Origin: Anaerovibrio sp. JC8
Lineage (GTDB): Bacteria > Bacillota > Negativicutes > Selenomonadales > Selenomonadaceae
NCBI RefSeq assembly: GCF_002100115.1
Contig: NZ_ANBM01000013.1
Coordinates: 1 to 56,628, forward strand
DNA: 56,628 nucleotides
Direction of reading: 5' to 3'
The translations under genes were made by a program, and so were the position numbers. Under the pieces are notes generated by a model that worked only from the letters and a program-made list of their open reading frames with translations, did no database searches and was not told the DNA's origin. Position 1 is the stretch's first letter; the number at the start of each line of letters is the position of its first letter. Of this stretch, positions 44,400 through 55,883 are shown one piece after another.

Positions 44400-46766
44400 T
44401 TGGATATATTCAGTGGATTAAATCCGGCCCAACGTGACGCCGTGGAGTGCCTTGAGGGGCCGCTTCTGATAATGGCGGGAGCCGGTTCCGGAAAAACCAG
44501 AGTTTTGACCCATCGCATAGCAAATCTCCTGGCTCATGGTGTATCGCCATACAGCATTTTGGCCATTACCTTTACCAACAAGGCGGCTGCAGAGATGCGG
44601 GACCGTGTGGACAGAATGATTGGTGAGGGCTCAAGGGATATTTGGCTCAGCACCTTCCATAGCTTCTGTGCCCGTATTTTACGCCGGGAAATTGAGGCAT
44701 CGGGAATATATCAGAAAAACTTTGTTATTTATGATACCAGTGATACCCAGTCCGTAATTAAAAAGTGTCTGAAGGAAATGAATCTGGATGATAAGCAATA
44801 TACTCCCGGCGGGGTGCTGGGGGCGATTTCCAGTGCCAAAAACCAGATGATGGGGCCCCAGGCTTTTGCCCAGCATGTGCGGGCCAATGGCACCTTCTAC
44901 GATCAGAAGGTTTCTGAGATTTATACTCTGTATCAGAAAAAGCTGCGGGACAACAATGCCCTGGATTTTGATGATCTTCTGCTGGTGGCGGTGTCCATTT
45001 TGGAGGAAAATGAGGAAGTACGCACCCGCTATCAGCGTCGGTTCCGTTATATCATGGTGGACGAGTATCAGGATACCAATGGAGCCCAGTATCAGCTGAC
45101 CAGGCTGCTGGCCGGGGGCCATCACAACTTATGCGTAGTAGGTGACGCAGACCAGTCCATTTATGGCTGGCGTGGGGCTGATATGCGGAATATCCTGAAC
45201 TTTGAAAGCGACTATCCTGAGGCCAGAACCATTATGCTGGAGCAGAATTACCGCTCCACCAAGAAGATTCTGGCAGCGGCCAATGCGGTTATTGAGCACA
45301 ATGCCAACCGCAAGAAAAAGGTGCTGTGGACGGATAATACCGAGGGAGACCCTATCACCACCTATCTGGCTTCCGACGAACGGGATGAGGCCCGCTTTAT
45401 TTTGGATAACATCGTCAAGCAAAAGACCATCTTTAATACTCCGTATGGTGATATGGCGGTACTGTACCGTACCAATGCCCAGTCCCGTATTTTGGAGGAG
45501 GCTTTTATGCGTCAGGGCATGCCCTATACCATCGTGGGAGGGCTAAAATTCTATGAACGCATGGAAGTAAAGGATATTATTGCCTATTTGCGGGTGCTGT
45601 CCAATCCATTTGATTCGGTCAGCCTTTCCCGTATTATCAATGTGCCCCGCCGTGGTATTGGTGATACGTCAGTCAATAAGCTGTCATCTTATGCCAATGA
45701 ACGGGAAATAAGTCTGTTTGAGGTCATTGGCAGCCCGGATATTCTTAACGAAATCCCGGGGCTTACGGCCCGGACCAAGAATCCCTTGGGTGCCTTTTCA
45801 ACGCTGCTGTTAAATCTTATGAATCAGCAGGATTCTATGTCTGTATCGGAGCTGATGGAGGCCATTATAGACCAAACTGGTTATATTGAGGCCTTAAAGG
45901 CAGATAAAAAGAAAGGGGAGGACAATACCTCCCGCATAGAGAATTTACGGGAATTTGTGGGTGTGGCCAAGGATTTTGAAAAAACGGAAAGAGAACCTAG
46001 TCTGCAAAACTTTTTGGAGCATATTTCGCTGATTACGGATTTGGACAAGACCATTGAGGCCACTGACCGGGTTACCTTGATGACCCTGCACGCCGCCAAG
46101 GGACTGGAGTTCCCGGTGGTATTTATCGCTGGCATGGAGGAGGGCATGTTCCCTCATTCCCGTACCTTGGAAAGTCAGGAGGAGCTGGAGGAAGAACGCC
46201 GCACCTGCTATGTGGGCATTACCCGGGCAGAGCGAAAGCTGTTTTTGACCTATGCAATTATGCGTACTATCTATGGTCAGACCAGAGCCTACGACCCATC
46301 CCGTTTCCTGGAGGAAATACCGGCCCAATATAAAGAGGAGCTGTCTGCCAGACGGACCTTCGGGGTTGGCAGCTATACGGGCAGTTATGGTGGCAGTTAT
46401 AGCAGTGAACGGGGGCCAGGCAGTACTTATATGCCGCGCTTCTCCCAGGGCAGCAGTCAAAGTGGCCGTCAGGGACAGGCTATGTCAGCCATGGACGCGA
46501 TTAAAACTGTGCGGGGAACCACTGGTCCAGCCCGCATTGTAACCAATTCCACCGCTTCAGCCGCTACAAATAGATCCAGTGGGGTTATTATGCCGGATAC
46601 CAGCATCAGCTGGAAGGCCGGTGACAAGGCAGTACACAGCATGTTTGGTACAGGCACCGTAGTGGCGGTTACCGGCAGCGGTGATGACACCCAGCTAAAA
46701 ATCGCATTTCCAAATAAAGGGGTAAAGAGCCTTGCGCTGAAATACGCTCCACTAAAGAAGGGTTGA
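44400..46766 (+). CDS. pcrA: ATP-dependent DNA helicase PcrA/UvrD
   Basis: This 788-residue superfamily 1A helicase has Q-motif LNPAQRDAV, Walker A AGAGSGKTRVL (about residues 27-37), ITFTNKAAAEM (Ia), VDEYQDTN (II), GDADQSIYGWRGA (III), EQNYRST (IV), TLHAAKGLEFPVVF (V) and VGITRAERKLFLTY (VI). The C-terminus has a Gly/Ser-rich linker and a terminal Tudor-like segment as in PcrA, which in other bacteria contacts RNA polymerase. TTG start with TAGGAGG upstream. It is followed by ligA 3 nt later, the common pcrA-ligA pair. Confidence 0.97.
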   Translation: MDIFSGLNPAQRDAVECLEGPLLIMAGAGSGKTRVLTHRIANLLAHGVSPYSILAITFTNKAAAEMRDRVDRMIGEGSRDIWLSTFHSFCARILRREIEASGIYQKNFVIYDTSDTQSVIKKCLKEMNLDDKQYTPGGVLGAISSAKNQMMGPQAFAQHVRANGTFYDQKVSEIYTLYQKKLRDNNALDFDDLLLVAVSILEENEEVRTRYQRRFRYIMVDEYQDTNGAQYQLTRLLAGGHHNLCVVGDADQSIYGWRGADMRNILNFESDYPEARTIMLEQNYRSTKKILAAANAVIEHNANRKKKVLWTDNTEGDPITTYLASDERDEARFILDNIVKQKTIFNTPYGDMAVLYRTNAQSRILEEAFMRQGMPYTIVGGLKFYERMEVKDIIAYLRVLSNPFDSVSLSRIINVPRRGIGDTSVNKLSSYANEREISLFEVIGSPDILNEIPGLTARTKNPLGAFSTLLLNLMNQQDSMSVSELMEAIIDQTGYIEALKADKKKGEDNTSRIENLREFVGVAKDFEKTEREPSLQNFLEHISLITDLDKTIEATDRVTLMTLHAAKGLEFPVVFIAGMEEGMFPHSRTLESQEELEEERRTCYVGITRAERKLFLTYAIMRTIYGQTRAYDPSRFLEEIPAQYKEELSARRTFGVGSYTGSYGGSYSSERGPGSTYMPRFSQGSSQSGRQGQAMSAMDAIKTVRGTTGPARIVTNSTASAATNRSSGVIMPDTSISWKAGDKAVHSMFGTGTVVAVTGSGDDTQLKIAFPNKGVKSLALKYAPLKKG

Positions 46767-48776
<2,010 letters not shown>

Positions 48777-48780
48777 TTTA

Positions 48781-49704
48781 ATGAAGAAAAATCAAAACAG
48801 TCTAAAAAAATATATAGTGGCTGACAAATATGGTGATATGTCTGCAGAGGACTATTTAAAGTCTGTGATGAAGGTGTCCAGCCGCAACCGTCAGCGCCTT
48901 TTTCGCTCCAAGAATGTCTTTGTAAACGGCCGTCCGGTTCATTCCAAGCAACGGATCAAGGGTGGTGACATGGTGGCTATTCGCCAGTTTGCCGATGATA
49001 CCTATGGGGTAAAGCCACAGATTGGACCGGTGGATGTGCTGTATGAGGATGATGCAGTTATAGTGCTGAACAAGCCAGCGGGTATGCTGGTACATCCGGC
49101 GGGTCAGACAGACAGCTTTACCCTGGCCAATTTTTTGGCGGGATATTTTCAGGAGAAGGGGCAGACAATTACTATCCGCCCCCTGCATCGTCTTGACCGT
49201 GATACCACAGGCTGTGTGCTGTTTGCCAAAAAGCCGGAGTATCAGACCAGGCTGGAGGCCCAGCTAAAGGCCAATACCATGCATCGGTTTTATCAGGCTA
49301 TTGTTATGGGGACCGGAATTATGGAGGTATATCCTGATGGCTGTATTCGGGAAAATATTGGCAAGGTGCCAGGCATGGCCAACAGGCGGCGGGTGGATAC
49401 CAAGGGACAGCCGGCGGTGACTCATTTTAAGCTGGTGGAGGAAATGGGTCCCAATACGTTGCTGGAGTTATGGCTGGAAACAGGACGCACCCATCAGATA
49501 AGGGTTCACATGGATTATGTGGGACACCCTGTACTGGGGGACAAGATGTATGGCACTCCATCAAGATTAATTACCCGTCAGGCCCTTCACGCCAGCGGCA
49601 TACAGTTCCAGCATCCTGTTACCGGGCAAATGGTGGAGGTTAATGCACCTATGCCGGCGGATATGCAGGAGTGCATGGAAAAATTAAAATCATATTGGAA
49701 ATAA
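48781..49704 (+). CDS. RluA-family pseudouridine synthase
   Basis: This 307-residue protein has an S4-like RNA-binding N-terminus (about residues 15-75: SSRNRQRLFRSKNVFVNG) and the catalytic domain with RPLHRLDRDTTGCVLFAK (catalytic Asp within HRLDRDTTG) and RTHQIRVHMDYVGHPVLGD. It isomerises uridines in rRNA or tRNA; the RluD branch targets 23S rRNA, but the exact target cannot be told. The gene starts 4 nt after ligA. Confidence 0.94.
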   Translation: MKKNQNSLKKYIVADKYGDMSAEDYLKSVMKVSSRNRQRLFRSKNVFVNGRPVHSKQRIKGGDMVAIRQFADDTYGVKPQIGPVDVLYEDDAVIVLNKPAGMLVHPAGQTDSFTLANFLAGYFQEKGQTITIRPLHRLDRDTTGCVLFAKKPEYQTRLEAQLKANTMHRFYQAIVMGTGIMEVYPDGCIRENIGKVPGMANRRRVDTKGQPAVTHFKLVEEMGPNTLLELWLETGRTHQIRVHMDYVGHPVLGDKMYGTPSRLITRQALHASGIQFQHPVTGQMVEVNAPMPADMQECMEKLKSYWK

Positions 49705-49708
49705 GAAA

Positions 49709-49734
49709 AAAGACTGTTTTGGCAGTCTTTTTTT
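49709..49734 (+). terminator. Terminator after the pcrA-ligA operon
   Basis: AAAGACTG and CAGTCTTT pair around TTTTGG and continue into TTTT, with an A-run before the stem. Confidence 0.9.
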
Positions 49735-49932
49735 GTCGATAAAAATATAAATGGCGGTCGTTTATTAAAAATATAATTTTCTTAGGGTAAAAAAAAGGAT
49801 TTTTATTATTTGTGTAGAAAACTTAACTTGAATTAGAATAAGTTGTAAAGCAAAGGAATTTTAAGCAAATTGCAATCTGACTTTTTCTTAGGCATGTTGA
49901 GGAGGAGAATAGATTAAAGGGAGTGGTAATTT

Positions 49933-51618
49933 ATGAACATGCAAAAAAAGGCAATTTTATTTTTCAGTATCTGTCTGATAGTTGTCTGTGTGGCTATGGG
50001 CTTTATCGGTTACAGGAATGCTGTATCTGGCTTCAGTAATGCCTTGACCGATCAGGTTCAAGGTGATGCCTGCTATTTGGAAGAGGTTTTGGCCAACAGA
50101 TATCCAGGGGACTGGCATATCAAGAATGACCAGCTCTACAAGGGCGATACACTTATCAATGGCAAGACTACTACCATCGATATGCTGGGTGAAAAGACCG
50201 GAGATGCCATTACCATATTCCAGGGAGATACCCGTATTACCACCACGCTGAAAAAGGATGATGGCAACCGTGCTGTAGGCACCAAGTCTACTCCTGAGGT
50301 AGCTGATAAGGTTCTTAACAAGGGTGAGCAGGTTAATATGCAGACCCAGGTATTGGGCAAGCCTTATTTTGTTTGCTATAAGCCAATCAAGGATGCCAGC
50401 GGCTCCGTTATTGGTATGCTGTTCGTAGGTGTTCCGGCTACAGAGCTGGAGGCTATGGCCGGCATATTTATCTCTTATCAGGCTGTGGCTACCGTTATCC
50501 TTATCATAATAATGGGTATTGTAGTGACCCTTGCTGTACGTCGTACCTTGAGACCACTCAAGCAGGTTCAGAGTGCACTGGAGCATGTAGCAAACGGTGA
50601 CCTCAGTATTCCTGATCTGGAGATTGATGGTTCTGATGAGATTGCGCTTTTGGCCCATGATACAAATGGCATGAAGAATGCCATCAGGACCCTGATGTCC
50701 AACATTGCCCAATCGGCTGAGCAGGTGGCTGCAGCCAGTGAGGAGCTGACTGCCACTGCCAACCAGACCGGTGACAGTATCCGTGCAGTTGCAAACAGTG
50801 CTGTTAAGATGGCAGAAAATAATCAGAGTCAGGTTATGGAGCTGGAAAACACTCATACCAAGGTCAGCGATATGAACAACGATATGGGCGAACTGACCCA
50901 CTGCTCCAATGAGATGAAGACTGCAGCCAATAACAGTCTTAAGGGTGTTTCCAATGGTCAGGTAACCGTTCGTAAAGCTATTGATACCATGCACAATATG
51001 TCCCAGCAGATAGATGCTTCCTCCGTTATTGTGGAAGCCCTGGGTGAGCGTTCTGCCAGCATTGTGCAGGTTATTGAAACCATTTCCAATATTGCCAGCC
51101 AGACCAATCTGCTGGCTCTCAACGCTGCTATCGAGGCTGCCCGTGCCGGTGAGGCCGGTCGTGGCTTTGCCGTAGTAGCCGAGGAGGTTAGAAAGCTGGC
51201 TGAACAGTCTGAGATTGCCGCTCAGAGTATCTCTGAAATGATTACCACCATTCAGGCTGATACCATCAAGGCAGTTCAGGCCATGAAGGAAAACAACGAG
51301 GGTGTTCAGGAGGGTACAAAGATTGTATCCGAGGCCGGCGAAGCCTTTGATCAGATTTCTGATTTGATTAACGATATGAACAATCAGATTGATGTTTCCC
51401 TGAAGGCTATTGAAAAGACTGGTGTTGTCTGCAACGATATTCAGGGTATAATGGAAAATGTGGTTCAGCTGGGTAACCGTTCCGCTGATGAAGCACAGGG
51501 TGTAAGTGCTTCCACCGAGGAGCAGGCAGCCATGATGGATGAAATTGCCAGAGCAAGTACATCCCTGGCTGAGCTTTCCCAGTCCCTGCAGAATTACGTT
51601 ACCAAGTTTAAACTTTAA
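49933..51618 (+). CDS. Methyl-accepting chemotaxis protein with single Cache domain
   Basis: This 561-residue chemoreceptor has a transmembrane helix (about residues 6-26), a periplasmic single-Cache domain (about 35-175, ending [10 protein letters not shown]), a second helix (about 182-205), HAMP (about 206-258) and a long cytoplasmic signalling coiled coil. The hairpin tip sequence is [19 protein letters not shown] (about 392-410), which contacts CheA/CheW. The Cache domain likely binds a small organic acid or similar ligand. No che genes are adjacent. AGGGAGTGG precedes the ATG. Confidence 0.95.
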   Translation: MNMQKKAILFFSICLIVVCVAMGFIGYRNAVSGFSNALTDQVQGDACYLEEVLANRYPGDWHIKNDQLYKGDTLINGKTTTIDMLGEKTGDAITIFQGDTRITTTLKKDDGNRAVGTKSTPEVADKVLNKGEQVNMQTQVLGKPYFVCYKPIKDASGSVIGMLFVGVPATELEAMAGIFISYQAVATVILIIIMGIVVTLAVRRTLRPLKQVQSALEHVANGDLSIPDLEIDGSDEIALLAHDTNGMKNAIRTLMSNIAQSAEQVAAASEELTATANQTGDSIRAVANSAVKMAENNQSQVMELENTHTKVSDMNNDMGELTHCSNEMKTAANNSLKGVSNGQVTVRKAIDTMHNMSQQIDASSVIVEALGERSASIVQVIETISNIASQTNLLALNAAIEAARAGEAGRGFAVVAEEVRKLAEQSEIAAQSISEMITTIQADTIKAVQAMKENNEGVQEGTKIVSEAGEAFDQISDLINDMNNQIDVSLKAIEKTGVVCNDIQGIMENVVQLGNRSADEAQGVSASTEEQAAMMDEIARASTSLAELSQSLQNYVTKFKL

Positions 51619-51634
51619 GATTTTAAGTATATTG

Positions 51635-51663
51635 ATGCGCCTGGGCTTTTGCCCAGGCGTATT
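51635..51663 (+). terminator. Hairpin after the chemoreceptor gene
   Basis: A GC-rich stem (CGCCTGGGC / GCCCAGGCG) with loop TTTT extends into TA pairs. It is followed by ATAATG, so the U-run is weak, but its place 17 nt after the stop supports a terminator role. Confidence 0.6.
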
Positions 51664-51719
51664 ATAATGTGGTAGAATACTTAATGTTGAGGTAACTAAA
51701 TTAAGCGGGGGATTTGATA

Positions 51720-52334
51720 ATGTCAGATATGGTTCATAATCTTAATGTAAAGGTATATATTGCGGATAGCTCCAAGCTCAGTGATGCGGCTTTGTTTCAG
51801 CGTTTATATGATACCGCCACCAATTACCGCAGAGAGAAGGTAGACAAGGCGGAAGAGAAGCGGGAAAAGCAGGCTGTATTGGCAGCCGGTGCCCTGTTAA
51901 GCAGAGCTTTAACAGAGGCTGGCTATAAAGAATCTGAATTGGATTTGCAGTTTAATAATAACGGCAAGCCTTTTTTTGCAAAGCATCCGGAGCTGGATTT
52001 TAGTCTGGCTTATTCCGGGGACAGGGCGATGTGTGCCCTGGCTGTGGCAGATGGTCCACTGGGGGCTGAAATAGGCTGTGACGTGGAGGAAAACACCAAG
52101 GAGCTGGCTGAGTATCTTGATGAATATAATATGACTGCCGATATGTGGACAAGACTGGAAAGCTATGCCAAAGCTACCCAATCTGATATGGAGAGTCTAT
52201 TTTATGGCAGTGCTTCTGTTATTCCTGGTTTTATTTTTTCTCATCCGGAGCTGGATGACAACTATAAATATAATGTATGTTGCCGTACTAAAGTACCTTC
52301 TGAAAATATGATAATTATCGATTTTACAAAATAA
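51720..52334 (+). CDS. Divergent Sfp-like 4'-phosphopantetheinyl transferase
   Basis: The start is ATG 51720, 8 nt after GGGGGA. The 204-residue protein keeps the scaffold of Sfp-type enzymes: YRREKVDKAEEKREKQAVL, NNNGKPFFAKHPELDFSLAY, SGDRAMCALA and the metal motif IGCDVEE. Two hallmark positions differ: the SHS His is Tyr (AYSG), and the WxxKE motif reads WTRLE, with Leu for Lys. The C-terminal 40 residues are unlike the family. It may have altered activity or be a non-catalytic relative. No synthase or carrier gene is adjacent; a TetR gene follows after 142 bp of AT-rich DNA. Confidence 0.65.
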   Translation: MSDMVHNLNVKVYIADSSKLSDAALFQRLYDTATNYRREKVDKAEEKREKQAVLAAGALLSRALTEAGYKESELDLQFNNNGKPFFAKHPELDFSLAYSGDRAMCALAVADGPLGAEIGCDVEENTKELAEYLDEYNMTADMWTRLESYAKATQSDMESLFYGSASVIPGFIFSHPELDDNYKYNVCCRTKVPSENMIIIDFTK

Positions 52335-52476
52335 TTTAAAATTAATAGTTAAACCCTTTACCTTTAATAAATATTTTTTGTTATTTTCCTTGTGTTATTT
52401 AATTTACTAAAGTATAATTTAATAGTAATAATTTGTTAAATTTTGTTTGTTTTTTGTGATTAATTTATGAAAGGGT

Positions 52477-53091
52477 TTGATTATCATAAGACGCACGGAT
52501 ACAAAACAAAGAATATTAAATGAATCTTTAAAGCTATTTTCGGAATTCGGCTATGAAGCAGTTGGTGTGGAAATGATTGCTGCGGCAGTCAAGGTAACGC
52601 CGCCTTCTTTATATAAACATTTTTCCGGCAAGAAGGAAATTGTTGAGGCTATCAGCGATATGGTTGAGGAGCTCTACGAGGAGCATAGCCTTTCTGTCGC
52701 TGAATTGGATGATATAGATATTGAACAAATGGACGAGGATGCCTTTGTCAATTATCTGATGCCTTTTGTGGAGAATGTGCTTCACGACAAGACTTTAAAG
52801 AGTATCAAGAAGCTGCTTACCATTGAACAGTTCCGCAACGAGCGTATGCGCCTCATGTATCTTGAAAAATGCTATGAGATACCGGAGCAGCACACCCGTC
52901 ATCTGGTGGAACGTCTTGTTAAACTGAGAAATCCAAAAAGAGACGTGGATATTGATTACATGACGAATGTTTTAACACACCCTGCTACCAATGTTATCAA
53001 CAAGTGTTACTGTGATCCTACCTATGAAAAAAAGGGCTTGAATTTTTTGCGTGAGCATCTGCATCAATTTTGGATTTTTTATTTTGACTAA
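52477..53091 (+). CDS. TetR family transcriptional regulator
   Basis: This protein of about 204 residues has an N-terminal helix-turn-helix (TKQRILNESLKLFSEFGYEA then VGVEMIAAAVKVTPPSLYKHF) and a ligand domain of unknown specificity. The start is unclear. In frame, TTG 52477 lies only 1 nt after GAAAGGG, the next codons are ATT, ATC and ATA, and a TGA closes the frame upstream. TTG or a rare ATT/ATC start is possible. The target genes could be the Sfp-like gene before it or the membrane protein after it. Confidence 0.85.
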   Translation: MIIIRRTDTKQRILNESLKLFSEFGYEAVGVEMIAAAVKVTPPSLYKHFSGKKEIVEAISDMVEELYEEHSLSVAELDDIDIEQMDEDAFVNYLMPFVENVLHDKTLKSIKKLLTIEQFRNERMRLMYLEKCYEIPEQHTRHLVERLVKLRNPKRDVDIDYMTNVLTHPATNVINKCYCDPTYEKKGLNFLREHLHQFWIFYFD

Positions 53092-53104
53092 CTTAATAAT
53101 TATT

Positions 53105-53141
53105 AAAGGCTGGTACAATGGTCACGTTGTACCGGTCTTTT
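53105..53141 (+). terminator. Terminator after the tetR gene
   Basis: CTGGTACAA and TTGTACCGG pair (one G-T) around 8 nt, extended by AAAG/CTTT, then TTTTTG. Confidence 0.85.
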
Positions 53142-53226
53142 TGTTTGAAAAGAAGGAAAAAGTCCGGTAATTGCCTAATATTATAATTTAAGAATAATCC
53201 AAACAACTTTATGTGAGGTGACTTAA

Positions 53227-54498
53227 ATGGAGGATAGTGCAAAACAATCCGGAACCTTTACTCTCAAGCATTATTTATTTTTGCTGGTATGGTGGCTTTC
53301 CCTGGGCTTTACCCTGGATACCAATTCAGCCCTTTTGGGCCTGGTACTCAGCTTTGTGTTCTTTGCCCTGACAGCCATGAATGTATTGAAAAAATCCATT
53401 CTTATCATGCTGGCGGTATTTATACTGACAGCCATTTTTCCGCCACTGGGACTGGCCGTGGCCTTTTTGGCCCTGATATTTTTCCTGCTGCGAATAACCT
53501 TTGTCATTGATAATTGGCGGGCCATTGCAGTGGGCCTGTACGCCTACGGCATATATCTTTTGGTGGTAATATTTAACTCCTTCTTTTATGAAACAGTTGT
53601 AGTGCAGGCCACCCTCAGAGTCGTGGAATTCTTCAATGCCGGTGGGGAAACCGCAGTAGAAACCTTTGGCCAGCAGGGTGTGGACGCCGTAAATGCCACC
53701 ACAGGCTTCGTCAAGGAGGCCCTTCATGTTGGCTCCTATGTATTGCCGCTGTTTTTGGCCTTCTTCTTCCATAGGCTTCTTGGGTGGCTCTATGACCACG
53801 GCTATACTACGGACAAGGCCTTTTATGTTATTGGCCTGACACCATTGGTAATTATGGCCATGCTGCTGCCATTCCTGAAAATCGATTTGGCGGGAGATAC
53901 CCTGTTTGCCGGTTCTTTGGCAGACGGGACAGACGGCGTTGCCGGAATTGACGGGGTAAATAACACCATTAATGTTCCTACAGTAGAGCTGCCAAGTCAG
54001 GTAACTACAGTATTTGACGCAGCCAATTTGGATGTATCCGGATGGTTTGTGGAAAATGCTGCCGGCTTATCCCCGGCCATCGAGTCATCAATAGCTACGG
54101 TGGCGGTACGGGGCGTATATGCCGGTGCTGAGCGGTTTGATGGCCAGACAGGCTTCCAGACCTTGTTTAAGGGTGGAGTGCAGACCATTACCAAAGAGGA
54201 AGAGGAGCATACGGTTATTACCAACGAAATGGGAGAAAATATCTCTGAAATCTACTACGATGCTGACAGCGATACTGAACGGATTCTGCTGGAAAACGGT
54301 ACGGAGCTGATTTTTAATAATATGACCGGCACCATAGTGGACAGCAACGGCAAGCTCATGGCCCGTATACGGGAAAATGCCAATGGTGACAAGATATTGG
54401 TCACCACTGATGATAAAATCATTCGCACCTATCAGATGGACGGCATCATAAAGGATGGCAGGGGTGAAGTGATAGGTGAAGCCAAAATTGCTGTATAA
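53227..54498 (+). CDS. Multi-pass membrane protein of unknown function
   Basis: The 423-residue product has about six or seven transmembrane helices in residues 14-220 and a cut into two parts by a hydrophilic stretch at about 125-165. After residue 220 the protein is soluble: a Thr/Val/Asp-rich segment, then a tail (about 320-423) of repeating short strands with turns such as ENGTELIF, DSNGKLMARI, ANGDKILVTT and DGRGEVIGEA, which suggests a small beta structure. No family is recognised. A GTGAGGTG site precedes the ATG. It is a single gene closed by a bidirectional terminator. Confidence 0.8.
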   Translation: MEDSAKQSGTFTLKHYLFLLVWWLSLGFTLDTNSALLGLVLSFVFFALTAMNVLKKSILIMLAVFILTAIFPPLGLAVAFLALIFFLLRITFVIDNWRAIAVGLYAYGIYLLVVIFNSFFYETVVVQATLRVVEFFNAGGETAVETFGQQGVDAVNATTGFVKEALHVGSYVLPLFLAFFFHRLLGWLYDHGYTTDKAFYVIGLTPLVIMAMLLPFLKIDLAGDTLFAGSLADGTDGVAGIDGVNNTINVPTVELPSQVTTVFDAANLDVSGWFVENAAGLSPAIESSIATVAVRGVYAGAERFDGQTGFQTLFKGGVQTITKEEEEHTVITNEMGENISEIYYDADSDTERILLENGTELIFNNMTGTIVDSNGKLMARIRENANGDKILVTTDDKIIRTYQMDGIIKDGRGEVIGEAKIAV

Positions 54499-54527
54499 GG
54501 GATAACAAATTCATAATGCCAATAAAA

Positions 54528-54561
54528 ATGGGAGCCGCCATGCGACTCCCATAGTTTTTTT
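54528..54561. terminator. Bidirectional terminator
   Basis: ATGGGAG and CTCCCAT pair, with an inner GC-rich loop region, followed by AGTTTTTTTAG on the plus strand; on the minus strand the stem leads into TTTTTATTGG. It separates two converging genes. Confidence 0.85.
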
Positions 54562-54566
54562 AGTGC

Positions 54567-55505
54567 TTATTTTTTCTTGATGTCATAGCAGAATACTTCG
54601 GAAATTTCCTTGTCGTAGCCTGGATAGAAGCCCTTTACCATACCGAGTACGATACGGGAACCACGGTTGTAGTGAACCAGCATCTGCTTCTTGGCCTTGT
54701 TGAAGGTAATGCCCTCAATTTCGCCCTGGAAGATAACGTCATCCAAGGTTCTCTCAAGAACAACGGTGGCATTGGACACACCTGGCTGAATGTCTACACG
54801 ATAAACATGATCCGGCTCAACCTCGTCAGCAGTACCATCATCAGCAGTAAGGTAGAAGGAACCATTATAGTATGCCATACCCTGTACCCACTGTGGAGGA
54901 CACTGGAGATGAACCTTGCGGAGATATTTGCCGGTCTTTAAATCATATTCATAGAGATAGCGTCCGGATTCCTCACCTACCCAGGAGCACATCCACACGG
55001 TCTGGGTATCTGGATTTACAGCTATGCCGGAGCATTCCTCCTGCCCGGATGCAGGCTCAAAGGAGAAGGTTCTCTTCAGCTTCAGGGTATCAGCATCATG
55101 AATGGCAATCTGAATGTCCTTGCCAACACCATCCATAAAGTTCTCTGCGCCCACATAGATTTCATTGTTGTAAACATCAATATCACCAATATGATTTGAT
55201 GGAATGCTGTAGCCCTCAAATGGATTCTTGTTAATCTCAATCAGATTCCAGTTTTTGTCATATTTTGCAAGAGTCTTGGAACCGGAAACCCAGAAGAAAT
55301 CACCCTCGGAAGCAACACCCTGACGGCCTTCAACCTGATGTACAGACTCCAACGTGTAGGTAGCCTTTGGCAGCATCTGCTTGGCATTGGTCTCAGGACG
55401 GCCCTCCAAAGGTGACAGTCCGGACATGCCGGTGGCTGCCATGGCTGTTGCTGACACACTCAATGCCAGTCCTAACACTGCTGCGGTTAATGCTTTCTTT
55501 TTCAT
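54567..55505 (-). CDS. Secreted protein, probable beta-propeller, unknown function
   Basis: This 312-residue protein has a signal peptide cut after AMA (about residue 23). The mature part shows repeated strand blocks of about 45 residues (GDFFWVSGSKTLAKYDKNWN, NNEIYVGAENF, QTVWMCSWVGEESGRYLYEY, NGSFYLTADDGT, EGITFNKAKKQMLVHY) like a six-bladed propeller of the YncE/SMP-30 style. It has four Cys. A GGAGGGG site precedes the ATG. Binding or lactonase-type activity cannot be decided from sequence. Confidence 0.8.
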   Translation of the reverse strand: MKKKALTAAVLGLALSVSATAMAATGMSGLSPLEGRPETNAKQMLPKATYTLESVHQVEGRQGVASEGDFFWVSGSKTLAKYDKNWNLIEINKNPFEGYSIPSNHIGDIDVYNNEIYVGAENFMDGVGKDIQIAIHDADTLKLKRTFSFEPASGQEECSGIAVNPDTQTVWMCSWVGEESGRYLYEYDLKTGKYLRKVHLQCPPQWVQGMAYYNGSFYLTADDGTADEVEPDHVYRVDIQPGVSNATVVLERTLDDVIFQGEIEGITFNKAKKQMLVHYNRGSRIVLGMVKGFYPGYDKEISEVFCYDIKKK

Positions 55506-55567
55506 TGTAAAACCCCTCCAAACTAATAAAAAAGTAAATATTGTGATGCTCCATATATCTTCCCCTG

Positions 55568-55595
55568 TATATAAAACATCACCTCACGGTGTAAA
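55568..55595 (-). promoter_or_regulatory. Putative promoter of the secreted protein gene
   Basis: On the minus strand TTTACA (55595-55590), 16 bp and TATATA (55573-55568) lie about 63 bp upstream of the ATG. Confidence 0.45.
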
Positions 55596-55806
55596 GTATT
55601 CAATATAGCCTTCCAAATTCCTTCTGGAGAGTAAAAAATAGGACAATATGTATATGTTTTTAAAAAATAATATTTATGGAGTAATAAAATAGGATTATTT
55701 TACCATTCATCTTAAGGTGAAATATTAAAATTAGATTAATACTTGATAAACTAGTACTAATTCCTCATAAAAAATCATGGAATTTTGTTCTGTAATTGTC
55801 AAACTA

Positions 55807-55835
55807 TTGAAAAAAATCTCAAAATATGGCATATT
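55807..55835 (+). promoter_or_regulatory. Putative promoter of the PilZ gene
   Basis: TTGAAA (55807-55812), 17 bp and CATATT (55830-55835) lie 48 bp upstream of the PilZ-domain gene. Confidence 0.45.
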
Positions 55836-55883
55836 GTTGTTGGGGAAAACTATATGCAGAGATAGAAGGGGTGCGTTGAATAT

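Larger units (their letters stand above)
55506..55883. other. AT-rich intergenic region between divergent genes
   Basis: These 378 bp hold no credible coding frame. They contain the candidate promoters for the minus-strand secreted protein (near 55568-55595) and for the PilZ gene (near 55807-55835). The middle (55640-55780) is very AT-rich with no clear hairpin or repeat. Confidence 0.7.
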
